Source of the DNA: UBA8337 sp965662725
GTDB taxonomy: Bacteria > Pseudomonadota > Alphaproteobacteria > RS24
NCBI GenBank assembly: GCA_965662725.1
Contig: CBFIIT010000047.1
Span: forward strand, 1-10,371
Length of the DNA stretch: 10,371 nucleotides
Direction of reading: 5' to 3'
Part shown: piece after piece, positions 1 through 6,283 of the stretch
Numbering within the stretch: position 1 is the first letter of the stretch
Layout of the letters: each line of letters starts with the position of its first letter
Program-made: the position numbers and the translations under genes
Notes under the pieces: generated by a model
Database searches by the model: none
Seen by the model: only the letters and a program-made list of their open reading frames with translations
What the model was told of the DNA's origin: nothing

Positions 1-1
1 T

Positions 2-811
2 GCCGAGCGCAATTTGCTGACGCAGATTTTCCGCTTTTTCGTGCAGGCCGATGTGGAAGTCAATAATTGCTATATGAAGCATTACAGCCAAGTGTTTAAG
101 CCGACCGAAGTACAAATGATGCTGGCTGCTTTTTCCAATATGGAAACCATTCATATCGCCGCTTATTCGCATTTGCTTGATACGATCGGCATGCCGGAAA
201 TCGAATATGAAGCGTTCATGAAATATGGCGAGATGAAGGATAAATACGATTACATGCAGGAATGGGGCGTTGAAACGGATGAAGATATTGCCAAAACATT
301 GGCGGTATTTGGCGGTTTCACCGAAGGCCTGCAGCTATTTGCCAGCTTCGCCATTTTGATGAATTTCCCGCGCTTCAATAAAATGAAGGGCATGGGTCAA
401 ATCGTGACTTGGTCGGCGCGTGATGAAACGCTGCATACCAATTCGACGGTTAAATTGTTCAACACCTTCATTCAAGAAAACCCGCATATTTGGAACGATA
501 AGCTGAAAGCGGATTTATATGAGGCGTGCCAAACCGTGGTGACGCATGAAGATGCATTTATCGATTTGGCATTTGAAATGGGTGGTGTTGAAGGTCTGGA
601 GCCGCAGGAAGTGAAAGATTATATTCGCTTTATCGGCAATCGCCGTTTGACGCAGCTCAACCTTGAGCCGATCTACGAGATTGAGAAAAATCCGCTACCA
701 TGGATGGATGAGATGCTGAACGGCATTGAGCATATGAACTTCTTTGAAGGTCGGGCCACTGAATATGCCAAAGCCTCAACTGAAGGCACATGGGACGAAG
801 CATTTGCTTAA
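2..811 (+). CDS. nrdB: Ribonucleotide-diphosphate reductase subunit beta (class I, partial, 5' end outside window)
   Basis: The small subunit of class I ribonucleotide reductase holds the di-iron/tyrosyl radical cofactor and passes the radical to NrdA for dNTP synthesis in the cytoplasm. The window opens inside the gene; the frame reads from base 2 (A-E-R-N-L-L-T) and gives 269 residues. Numbered from there, the expected metal ligands are visible: D17 (FFVQAD), E48 and H51 (METIH), E108 (FTEG), E142 and H145 (ARDETLH). Tyr55 (IHIAAY) sits four residues after the His, where the radical tyrosine lies in the family. The C-terminal tail has a Tyr (ATEYAKA, about residue 255) matching the radical-transfer tyrosine that contacts NrdA. 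The gene ends with TAA and is followed by an intrinsic terminator. The TTG at 14 is an internal Leu codon, not a start. nrdA is probably upstream, but that is inference. Confidence 0.96.
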   Translation, partial: AERNLLTQIFRFFVQADVEVNNCYMKHYSQVFKPTEVQMMLAAFSNMETIHIAAYSHLLDTIGMPEIEYEAFMKYGEMKDKYDYMQEWGVETDEDIAKTLAVFGGFTEGLQLFASFAILMNFPRFNKMKGMGQIVTWSARDETLHTNSTVKLFNTFIQENPHIWNDKLKADLYEACQTVVTHEDAFIDLAFEMGGVEGLEPQEVKDYIRFIGNRRLTQLNLEPIYEIEKNPLPWMDEMLNGIEHMNFFEGRATEYAKASTEGTWDEAFA

Positions 812-830
812 AACCCGATATTAGAATTTT

Positions 831-860
831 AAAAGGGGTGCTTTATGCGCCCCTTTTTTT
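831..860 (+). terminator. Intrinsic terminator of nrdB
   Basis: GGGGTGC (835-841) pairs with GCGCCCC (847-853), with one G-T wobble, around a 5-nt loop. The stem is extended by AAAA/TTTT and followed by a run of seven T. It begins 20 bases after the nrdB stop, so it very probably ends that transcript. The A-run before the stem could give weaker termination in the other direction as well. Confidence 0.9.
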
Positions 861-903
861 GACCCTTTTTTTGGCCTGTTAAACCGTGCTTTGATGTGGG
901 GAA

Positions 904-909
904 AAGGAG
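904..909 (+). promoter_or_regulatory. Strong Shine-Dalgarno site of the GST gene
   Basis: AAGGAG lies 6 bases before the ATG at 916 and fixes that start. It is the clearest ribosome binding site in the window; most other genes here have weak or no such site. Confidence 0.8.
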
Positions 910-915
910 TACGAG

Positions 916-1602
916 ATGATTGAGCTATACACATCCCCGACGCCAAACGGTTATAAAGCGTCCGTGACGCTGGAAGAATTGGCACTGCCCTATAATGTGC
1001 ACACGATTAATTTGCAGCAGGATGAGCAAAAGACGCCGGAATTTCTGGCGATGAATCCGAACGGGCGGATACCGGTCATTATTGATCCCGATTTTGACAA
1101 TTTACCGATATTTGAAAGCGGTGCGATTATGGTGCATCTGGCAGAAAAAACCGGCCGCCTTTTGCCAAGCGATGCGAAAGGTCGCGCCAAAGTGATGAGC
1201 TGGCTGATGTTTCAAATGGGCGGTGTCGGCCCGATGATGGGACAGGCAAATATATTCTATCGCTATTTCCCCGAACACGTACCGTCCGTCATATCGCGCT
1301 TTCAAATCGAAGTGCGACGTTTGCTGGAAGTGTTGGATACGCATTTGGAAACCCATGAATGGCTGGCCGATGATTTTTCCATTGCCGATATTGCCAATTG
1401 GTGTTGGGTACGTACCGCCAAATGGTCAGGCGTTGAAAGTCATGATTTGGAACATTTGGGCCGTTGGTTAACCACCATATCGGCGCGGCCAAAATGCCGG
1501 GCCGGCGTGAAAGTGCCGTTTGATTTGGCTGAATTGACGACCAAAACGCCGGATGGGGCCGAGAAGTTTTCCGAGCAAGCGGCCAAGCTGGTTAAATCAT
1601 AA
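916..1602 (+). CDS. Glutathione S-transferase family protein, Nu-class / YfcG-Ure2p-like
   Basis: Predicted cytosolic glutathione-dependent enzyme of 228 residues with an N-terminal thioredoxin-like domain (about 1-82) and a C-terminal all-helical domain (about 90-215). The start SPTPNGYK places Thr9 and Asn11 exactly as in E. coli YfcG, a Nu-class enzyme with disulfide-bond reductase activity in which these residues, rather than a catalytic Ser/Tyr/Cys, contact glutathione. FESGAI (E67-S68) is the gamma-glutamyl binding motif, GGVGPMMGQ (102-110) is typical of the YfcG/Ure2p group, and SIADIA (155-160) is the folding motif of the second domain. It lies alone between a terminator and the promoter-like sequence of the next gene, so it is probably monocistronic. 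TTGACC (859-864) with TAAACC (880-885) is a possible but poorly spaced promoter. The exact substrate cannot be told from sequence. Confidence 0.93.
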   Translation: MIELYTSPTPNGYKASVTLEELALPYNVHTINLQQDEQKTPEFLAMNPNGRIPVIIDPDFDNLPIFESGAIMVHLAEKTGRLLPSDAKGRAKVMSWLMFQMGGVGPMMGQANIFYRYFPEHVPSVISRFQIEVRRLLEVLDTHLETHEWLADDFSIADIANWCWVRTAKWSGVESHDLEHLGRWLTTISARPKCRAGVKVPFDLAELTTKTPDGAEKFSEQAAKLVKS

Positions 1603-1641
1603 GCTGATTGCCGCTTTATCCCCGCACCCGGTGCGCGCGCC

Positions 1642-1647
1642 TATAAT
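1642..1647 (+). promoter_or_regulatory. Candidate -10 box (TATAAT) of the holin gene, possibly leaderless
   Basis: A perfect TATAAT lies 6 bases before the ATG at 1654, where transcription would begin at or next to the start codon. No Shine-Dalgarno sequence precedes the ATG, which fits a leaderless mRNA. No good -35 box is found at 16-18 bp; instead the palindrome CGCACC-C-GGTGCG (1623-1635) covers that region and might bind a regulator. Motif only; no proof of use. Confidence 0.45.
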
Positions 1648-1653
1648 GCGGCT

Positions 1654-2067
1654 ATGTTATCTTTTTTAACCGGACAGGCGAACCAGATGAGCGGACCGAT
1701 CGAGGCGGTCGGCAATGTGCTGGATGCGCTATTTACATCTGACAAGGAACGGCTGGATAAAAAAGCCGTGCTGGCGCGCATTGCGCAGCAACCGGCTCTG
1801 GTGCAGGGCGAGATCAATAAAATTGAGGCGGCGCATAAAAGCGTATTTGTCGCCGGATGGCGGCCATTTATCGGCTGGGTCTGCGGGATGGCTTTGTTTT
1901 ATAATTTCATTGCGCGCGATTTACTGGTCTGGGGGCTGACCATGAGCGGCGGGGACGTGCCGCCGCCACCTCCTTTGCAACTTGATGTGCTGAGCACGAT
2001 TTTATATGCGCTTTTGGGGCTGGGCGGTTTGCGCACATTTGAGAAATTGCAAGGCCGCGCCAAATAG
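1654..2067 (+). CDS. GTA-type holin, 3-TM family
   Basis: A 137-residue membrane protein that I recognise as the holin family linked to gene transfer agents (3-TM holin). Holins make inner-membrane lesions that let an endolysin reach the wall. The N-terminus is soluble (PIEAVGNVLDALFTSDKERL, 15-34, then a Lys/Arg-rich helix). The conserved segment VFVAGWRPFIGWVCG (64-78) begins the first membrane span (about 64-86); a short hydrophobic stretch follows (88-97), then a proline run (103-107) and a last span (112-128, LSTILYALLGLGG). ATG 1654 is chosen because it keeps the whole N-terminal region; Met12 (1687) is an alternative. There is no ribosome binding site, and TATAAT lies just upstream. 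No endolysin, capsid or other GTA gene is visible nearby, so it is either an orphan or part of a dispersed GTA lysis set. Confidence 0.82.
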   Translation: MLSFLTGQANQMSGPIEAVGNVLDALFTSDKERLDKKAVLARIAQQPALVQGEINKIEAAHKSVFVAGWRPFIGWVCGMALFYNFIARDLLVWGLTMSGGDVPPPPPLQLDVLSTILYALLGLGGLRTFEKLQGRAK

Positions 2068-2144
2068 AAAGCTGATTCTAGGGCTATGCTTTTGAGACTT
2101 TACGTCGCGCTGGCAAGCCTTCCGCCACCGCCTAAATTCATCAT

Positions 2145-3626
2145 ATGGAAATTGTCTGGTTCAAACGCGATTTACGCATTGAAGACCATGCGGCTTTGGC
2201 TGAAGCAGCCAAGCGCGGGCCGGTCTTGCCACTTTATATTGTCGAGCCGGATATGTGGGCGCAAGCCGATCAGAGCCGGCGGCATTATTTGTTTTTGCGC
2301 GATTGTTTGGCTGAACTGGATGCAGCGTTGCAAGCGCTTGGCCAAGGGTTGATTATTCGCGTCGGCCCGGCGCTGGAGGTGTTTGAAAAGCTGCATGATG
2401 AAACCGCTTTCACCACGCTTTGGTCGCATCAAGAAACCGGCAATGGTTGGAGCTATGCGCGCGATAAGAAAATTGCGGCATGGGCACGGGCACGAAATAT
2501 AGACTGGCACGAGGCGCGCCAGCACGGTGTGCGCCGTGGCCGCCATAAGCGCGATGAATGGGCGCGCCATTGGCACAGCGAGATTGACCGTCCGCAAATT
2601 GCGTCACCCTGCGCTTTGTCGGAAATCAATATTGCTTCGCAGGCCTTGCCCAAAGCAGAGGCATTGAACTTGCCGGAAGATAATTGCCGGCAGCGGCAAA
2701 AAGGCGGGCGGCGTGAAGCCTTGTCTCTATTGGGCGGATTTTTAACCGAGCGCGGCCAAAGCTATCGCCGCGATATGTCCTCGCCTTTGCATGGCGAATG
2801 GAGTTGCTCGCGTCTGTCGCCGCATTTTGCGTTCGGCACTTTGTCAATACGCGAAGCCCTGCAAGCCGCACAAGCGCGCCGCGCCGAGCCGCTGGATAAG
2901 GGATGGGCGGGTAGCTTGCGGGCTTTTGAAAGCCGGTTGCGATGGCATTGTCATTTCATCCAAAAATTGGAGGACGAACCGGCAATTGAATTTCAAAACA
3001 TGCATCCGGCTTATAATGGCTTGCGCGAAAACCAGTTTGATGAGAGCCGTTTTGCCGCTTGGGCCGAAGGGCGCACCGGCTATCCGTTTATCGATGCGTG
3101 TATGCGCTCTTTAACCGCGACCGGTTGGTTGAATTTTCGGATGCGCGCCATGTTGATGAGTTTTGCTTCATATCATTTATGGCTGCATTGGCGACCGACG
3201 GCATTGCATTTGGCGCGGCTGTTTACCGATTATGAACCGGGCATTCATTATGCGCAGGCGCAAATGCAATCGGGTACCACCGGCATAAACACAATGCGCA
3301 TTTATAATCCGATAAAACAAAGTCGCGACCAAGATGCGGATGGGGTTTTTCTGCGTCGTTGGCTGCCGGAGATTGCGCATCTGCCGGATCATCTTATTCA
3401 TACGCCTTGGGCGGCACCCGATAAGGGGCATTATCCTGACCCGATAATTGATGAACGCCGCGCCCGTAAAATGGCGGCTGATAGGCTTTATGCGCTGCGC
3501 CGTCAGCCCGAGCATAAAACATTGGCGGCGAATGTGGTTGAACGCCATGCCAGTCGCGCGCGACCGCCGGCGCGTCATCGTCTGTCGCGCAGTGCGTCAA
3601 AAACGCAAATTGAAATGAAGTTCTGA
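2145..3626 (+). CDS. Cryptochrome/photolyase family protein (FAD-binding)
   Basis: A 493-residue flavoprotein of the cryptochrome/DNA photolyase superfamily, probably acting in light-driven repair of UV pyrimidine dimers or blue-light sensing. The N-terminal Rossmann-type domain (1 to about 130) starts MEIVWFKRDLRIEDHAAL. The C-terminal helical FAD domain (about 190-440) shows SRLSPHFAFGTLS (222-234), GYPFIDACMRSL (312-323), RMRAMLMSF (332-340), SGTTGINT (376-383), NPIKQSRDQDADG (388-400) and RRWLPEI (404-410). The SGTTGINT-type segment differs from classic class I enzymes. By hand alignment, W349 matches E. coli Trp359, but the position of FAD-proximal Trp382 is not Trp (nearest aromatic Tyr369). 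The last 45 residues are basic and look disordered. ATG 2145 gives the standard N-terminus but lacks a ribosome binding site. The gene converges on the repeat block and tRNA-Thr. Repair versus sensing cannot be decided here. Confidence 0.9.
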   Translation: MEIVWFKRDLRIEDHAALAEAAKRGPVLPLYIVEPDMWAQADQSRRHYLFLRDCLAELDAALQALGQGLIIRVGPALEVFEKLHDETAFTTLWSHQETGNGWSYARDKKIAAWARARNIDWHEARQHGVRRGRHKRDEWARHWHSEIDRPQIASPCALSEINIASQALPKAEALNLPEDNCRQRQKGGRREALSLLGGFLTERGQSYRRDMSSPLHGEWSCSRLSPHFAFGTLSIREALQAAQARRAEPLDKGWAGSLRAFESRLRWHCHFIQKLEDEPAIEFQNMHPAYNGLRENQFDESRFAAWAEGRTGYPFIDACMRSLTATGWLNFRMRAMLMSFASYHLWLHWRPTALHLARLFTDYEPGIHYAQAQMQSGTTGINTMRIYNPIKQSRDQDADGVFLRRWLPEIAHLPDHLIHTPWAAPDKGHYPDPIIDERRARKMAADRLYALRRQPEHKTLAANVVERHASRARPPARHRLSRSASKTQIEMKF

Positions 3627-3632
3627 GCTTCC

Positions 3633-3763
3633 ATTCAGTATTTTTGAAAAACATGCTGCTGGTGCTGCGGCTAAAAGCGGTTGGTGAACGAAGTGAGCTT
3701 TACCGCGCCTTGCCCCAGCGAAGAGAGGCCCATTTTAGATGGGGCGAACGAAGTCGGCTTTTT
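3633..3763. repeat. 131-bp tandem repeat, copy 1
   Basis: First full copy of a 131-bp unit that starts 6 bases after the photolyase stop. It is identical to copy 2 at every position I compared. The unit opens with a 36-bp segment (3633-3668) whose last 9 bases, tggtgctgc, are the reverse complement of the 3' end of tRNA-Thr (GCAGCACCA). It also contains two related half-motifs, gaacgaagtgagcttt and gaacgaagtcggcttt, about 64 bp apart, and short inverted repeats (CCCAT/ATGGG; GCCCCA/TGGGGC). No credible protein is encoded. Confidence 0.97.
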
Positions 3764-3894
3764 ATTCAGTATTTTTGAAAAACATGCTGCTGGTGCTGCG
3801 GCTAAAAGCGGTTGGTGAACGAAGTGAGCTTTACCGCGCCTTGCCCCAGCGAAGAGAGGCCCATTTTAGATGGGGCGAACGAAGTCGGCTTTTT
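3764..3894. repeat. 131-bp tandem repeat, copy 2
   Basis: Second full copy, directly joined to copy 1 and with no visible difference, implying recent duplication or gene conversion. It ends with a five-T run after GTCGGC, which could weakly end transcription from the photolyase side. Confidence 0.97.
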
Positions 3895-3930
3895 ATTCAG
3901 TATTTTTGAAAAACATGCTGCTGGTGCTGC
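3895..3930. repeat. Partial third copy (36 bp) overlapping the tRNA-Thr 3' end
   Basis: The first 36 bases of the repeat unit occur a third time and stop matching at 3931. The last 9 bases (3922-3930) lie inside the tRNA gene as its CCA, discriminator and five acceptor bases. Read in the tRNA direction, each repeat therefore begins with a tRNA 3'-terminal remnant followed by the same 27-bp flank. Confidence 0.95.
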
Positions 3931-3996
3931 CGGGTGGAATTGAACCACCGACCTCTTCATTACCAATGAAGTGCTCTACCCCTGAGCTACGGCAGC
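3922..3996 (-). tRNA. tRNA-Thr (anticodon GGT), CCA encoded
   Basis: The reverse strand folds into a full cloverleaf of 72 nt plus an encoded CCA. The acceptor stem is GCTGCCG/CGGCAGC, the D stem GCTC/GAGC, the anticodon stem CTTCA/TGAAG with loop TTGGTAA, and the T stem GGTGG/CCACC with loop TTCAATT. All stems are perfectly paired. The anticodon GGT (bases 3964-3962) reads ACC and ACU threonine codons. The gene converges with the photolyase gene and diverges from the zinc-ribbon gene; its promoter should lie between about 4000 and 4080, but I see no clear box there. A + strand reading frame crosses it but is not a gene. Confidence 0.97.
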
Positions 3997-4094
3997 ATTG
4001 CAGGCGTGGCCAAGTGTTTGCCATAGCGGCGGCAGTGATGCAAGCGGCGATTGCGCCGGCCCCGCGCTTAGGCTAATGTTCATTTTTTGTTCTT

Positions 4095-4388
4095 ATGTGT
4101 TGCGTCATGCGGAAAGCCTCTCAAAACTTGTCTTTGCAGCCGGTGCGTTTGGCTTGGCTGGTCGAGCGTCGGCTTAATCTTTGGGTTTGGTGTGAAAGCT
4201 GCAGCCATCACAAATCTGTGCCGGCCGCGCCGCTTTATGAAAAATATGGCGATGCGACGCTGTCAGATGTGAAAGAGAAGTTTCGCTGCGCGCAATGTGG
4301 CGGGCGTGAGATATTCTTGCGTCCCGATTGGCATAGTGCCGGATGGACACGGGGCGTGGTGTCGAAACATGACAAATTGCCCGAATGA
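4095..4388 (+). CDS. Hypothetical zinc-ribbon protein (two CxxC motifs)
   Basis: A 97-residue protein with no function I can name. Two CxxC knuckles, C33-E-S-C36 and C65-A-Q-C68, lie about 28 residues apart and would bind one zinc in a rubredoxin/zinc-ribbon fold. The segment LNLWVWCESCSH, then PLYEKYGD, then KFRCAQCGGREIFLRPDW resembles small uncharacterised proteins that I associate with alphaproteobacteria. The first 25 residues are basic and may be shorter in reality: Met5 (4107) is an equally good start, as neither has a ribosome binding site. The gene begins the + strand cluster that leads into murA, 14 bases before the next start. A nucleic-acid-binding role is possible for such a fold but is not shown. 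Confidence 0.75.
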   Translation: MCCVMRKASQNLSLQPVRLAWLVERRLNLWVWCESCSHHKSVPAAPLYEKYGDATLSDVKEKFRCAQCGGREIFLRPDWHSAGWTRGVVSKHDKLPE

Positions 4389-4402
4389 TATTATGAAAAG
4401 GC

Positions 4403-4558
4403 ATGAGCAAAATGCCGAAAAGCAGCGATAAAAAAGCCGCCAATCCAAAGACCGAGCGGCAAGAGAAATTGGCGGCGGCTTTGCGTGCCAATCTCAAACG
4501 CCGCAAAGCGGCTAAAAGACAGCAGCGCGCCGGCAAACAGGATAAATCGGATGGATGA
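4403..4558 (+). CDS. Small Lys/Arg-rich protein upstream of murA
   Basis: A 51-residue, strongly basic protein (start MSKMPKSSDKKAANPK, core KLAAALRANLKRRKAAKRQQ). AAAAGG at 4396-4401 is too close to the ATG at 4403 but well placed for the second Met (4412), which would give 48 residues. The end overlaps the murA start by 8 bases (ATGGATGA), so translation is probably coupled. Short proteins with an LRANLKRRK-type segment are, as I recall, found just before murA in other alphaproteobacteria, which favours a real gene. The central part should form one amphipathic helix; no function is known to me. RNA or ribosome binding is only a guess from charge. Confidence 0.65.
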   Translation: MSKMPKSSDKKAANPKTERQEKLAAALRANLKRRKAAKRQQRAGKQDKSDG

Positions 4559-5822
4559 AATCATCATTGAAGGCGGCCATGAGCTGCGTGGCGAGATAGC
4601 CGTTTCCGGTTCAAAAAATGCCGTGCTGCCGCTTATGGTGGCGGGGTTGCTGAGCGATGAAAAACTGACTTTGCGCGGCACGCCAAGGCTGGCTGATACG
4701 CGGACTTTAGCGAAAGTTCTGGGCGAATTGGGCGCCGAAGTTGAAGAGTTCGGGCAAGGGCCGGGCGAGGGGGTGACGATTTGCGTCCCGCAATTGACCA
4801 GTACGCATGCCTCTTATGAATGGGTATCGAAAATGCGCGCCAGCTTTTGGGTTTTAGGCCCGCTTTTGGCGCGCGCGCATGAGGCGCAAGTGTCTTTGCC
4901 CGGCGGCTGCGCCATTGGCACGCGGCCTGTCGATTTATATCTGAACGGGCTAAGCGCGATGGGGGCCGATATTTCGGTCGAAGGCGGCTATGTGAATGCC
5001 ACTGCGAGGGGTGGGCTTAAAGGGGCGCGGGTTGATTTCCCTTTTGTCTCGGTCGGGGCGACGCATGTGTTGATGATGGCGGCGTGTTTGGCCAAGGGCG
5101 AAACAGTGATTACCAATGCCGCCACTGAACCGGAAGTGGTTGATGTCGGGCGTTGTTTGCAGGCCATGGGGGCAAAAATTGACGGGCTTGGCACGCGCAA
5201 TTTGACCGTTCAAGGGGTCGAAAAACTATCCGGCGCCGACCATATTGTCAGCCGCGACCGCATTGAGGCGGGGGCCTTCGCGCTGGCTGTGGCGGCGACC
5301 GGCGGCGATGTGACTTTGACCGGTATTGATGAAGCGGCGATTGGTGCGCTGGCTCCGGCGATGCGATTGGCCGGTGCTGATTTACACGAAACCGATAGCG
5401 GTTTGCGGGTTAATGGCCCAAGCGGGCGGCCCATGGCGACGCCGATTACCACCGAGCCTTATCCCGGTTTTGCGACCGATTTACAGGCGCCGTTTATGGG
5501 GCTGATGTGCTGCGCCGACGGTGTGTCGCGCATTCGCGAAACGATATTTGAAAACCGCTTCATGCATGTGCAGGAATTGGCACGGCTGGGGGCGGATATT
5601 TCTTTGGAGGGCGATACGGCCATTGTCACCGGTGTTGAAAAACTTTATGGGGCACCGGTTATGGCGACAGATTTGCGCGCCAGCGTGACTTTGGTGATTG
5701 CCGGTCTGATGGCGGAAGGTGAGACGCGTATTTCGCGCGTCTATCATCTTGACCGCGGCTATGAACGGATTGAAGAAAAACTATCTGCCGTGGGTGCCAA
5801 AATTTGGCGGGAGAAACGATGA
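4551..5822 (+). CDS. murA: UDP-N-acetylglucosamine 1-carboxyvinyltransferase
   Basis: MurA transfers the enolpyruvyl group of PEP to UDP-GlcNAc, the first committed step of peptidoglycan synthesis, in the cytoplasm. The 423-residue product has the two-domain EPSP-synthase fold. Lys22-Asn23 (GSKNA) are at the same positions as in E. coli. The PEP-loop Cys is present as C120 in LPGGCAIG, so the enzyme should be of the fosfomycin-sensitive Cys type. KMRASFWVLGPLLAR (94-108) and GTRPVDLYLNGL (122 on) are further signature segments. The start at 4551 (MDEIIIEGG) is chosen over an upstream in-frame start at 4485 because it matches the family N-terminus. The preceding small gene overlaps the start, and the stop overlaps the next ATG (ATGA), which indicates an operon. 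Confidence 0.97.
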   Translation: MDEIIIEGGHELRGEIAVSGSKNAVLPLMVAGLLSDEKLTLRGTPRLADTRTLAKVLGELGAEVEEFGQGPGEGVTICVPQLTSTHASYEWVSKMRASFWVLGPLLARAHEAQVSLPGGCAIGTRPVDLYLNGLSAMGADISVEGGYVNATARGGLKGARVDFPFVSVGATHVLMMAACLAKGETVITNAATEPEVVDVGRCLQAMGAKIDGLGTRNLTVQGVEKLSGADHIVSRDRIEAGAFALAVAATGGDVTLTGIDEAAIGALAPAMRLAGADLHETDSGLRVNGPSGRPMATPITTEPYPGFATDLQAPFMGLMCCADGVSRIRETIFENRFMHVQELARLGADISLEGDTAIVTGVEKLYGAPVMATDLRASVTLVIAGLMAEGETRISRVYHLDRGYERIEEKLSAVGAKIWREKR

Positions 5823-6262
5823 GCCAATCTGCCGGTCCGCCCCCTATAAAACTCTATGCGCAAAGCGCGGAGGATTTGAAAATTATCTCTGCCTTACTGC
5901 AAGACGCGGTGGCGCAGCTTGGCGATATGCAGTTTTTGGCCGATGAAAAGCGGTTTGTCATTTTATTCAATCGGTTTTGCTGGGAATATGACGGCGCGCC
6001 GATGCGGGTGCGCAGTGCTATGCAGCTTGCCAATATCGCTTCCATCAGGCAAAAGAAACTCAATCCAAGCCGTCGCGATGGTATTGTGTCTTTGCTGGCG
6101 GTTGATTTTAAGACCGAGGACGCCCCGGCGGGCGACATTTGTCTGACATTTGCCGGTGGCGGCGAGATCCGCTTGGCAGTTGAGGCCTGCGAGGCCATAT
6201 TGGAAGATATTACCGCGCCGTGGGCGGCGAAAGCCCGCCCGCAGCATGATTTGGATGAATAG
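5819..6262 (+). CDS. DUF2948 family protein
   Basis: A 147-residue protein of DUF2948, a family of unknown function found mostly in alphaproteobacteria and usually between murA and hisD, as here. Family features include LKIISALLQDAVAQLGDMQF (near residues 19-38), FLADEKRFVILFNRFCWE, DGIVSLLAVDF, the stretch DICLTFAGGGEIRLAVEACE, and the end ARPQHDLDE. It has no signal peptide or membrane span and is probably cytosolic. ATG 5819 is chosen because it overlaps the murA stop as ATGA and has GGGAG upstream; a TTG at 5804 would only add MAGET. Conserved linkage suggests a housekeeping role, but none is known. Confidence 0.92.
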   Translation: MSQSAGPPPIKLYAQSAEDLKIISALLQDAVAQLGDMQFLADEKRFVILFNRFCWEYDGAPMRVRSAMQLANIASIRQKKLNPSRRDGIVSLLAVDFKTEDAPAGDICLTFAGGGEIRLAVEACEAILEDITAPWAAKARPQHDLDE

Positions 6263-6283
6263 AGGAAGCGTAAGGGAAATCTG

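Noticed and set aside
1601..2077. The 9-mer aagctgatt just after both the GST and holin genes (1601 and 2069).
   Set aside because: It is too short to exceed chance and no longer similarity surrounds it.
2086..2352. An 88-codon + strand frame before and over the photolyase start.
   Set aside because: It is out of frame with the recognised photolyase and has no family-like features beyond the overlap.
3633..3930. CRISPR-like array (36-bp repeats with 95-bp spacers).
   Set aside because: The two spacers are identical and too long, no cas genes are present, and the pattern is a simple tandem duplication.
4045..4058. Hairpin CGGCG-ATTG-CGCCG between tRNA-Thr and the zinc-ribbon gene.
   Set aside because: The stem is only 5 bp with no T-run after it on either strand, and such hairpins are frequent in GC-rich spacers.
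3870..4076. A 68-codon + strand reading frame over the repeat and tRNA (contains GGIEPPTSSLP).
   Set aside because: It is the antisense translation of tRNA-Thr, a well-known false ORF type, and has no family match or start signal.
4485..4550. An upstream in-frame murA start adding 22 residues.
   Set aside because: The family N-terminus fits the ATG at 4551, and the extra residues are the small basic gene read in another frame.
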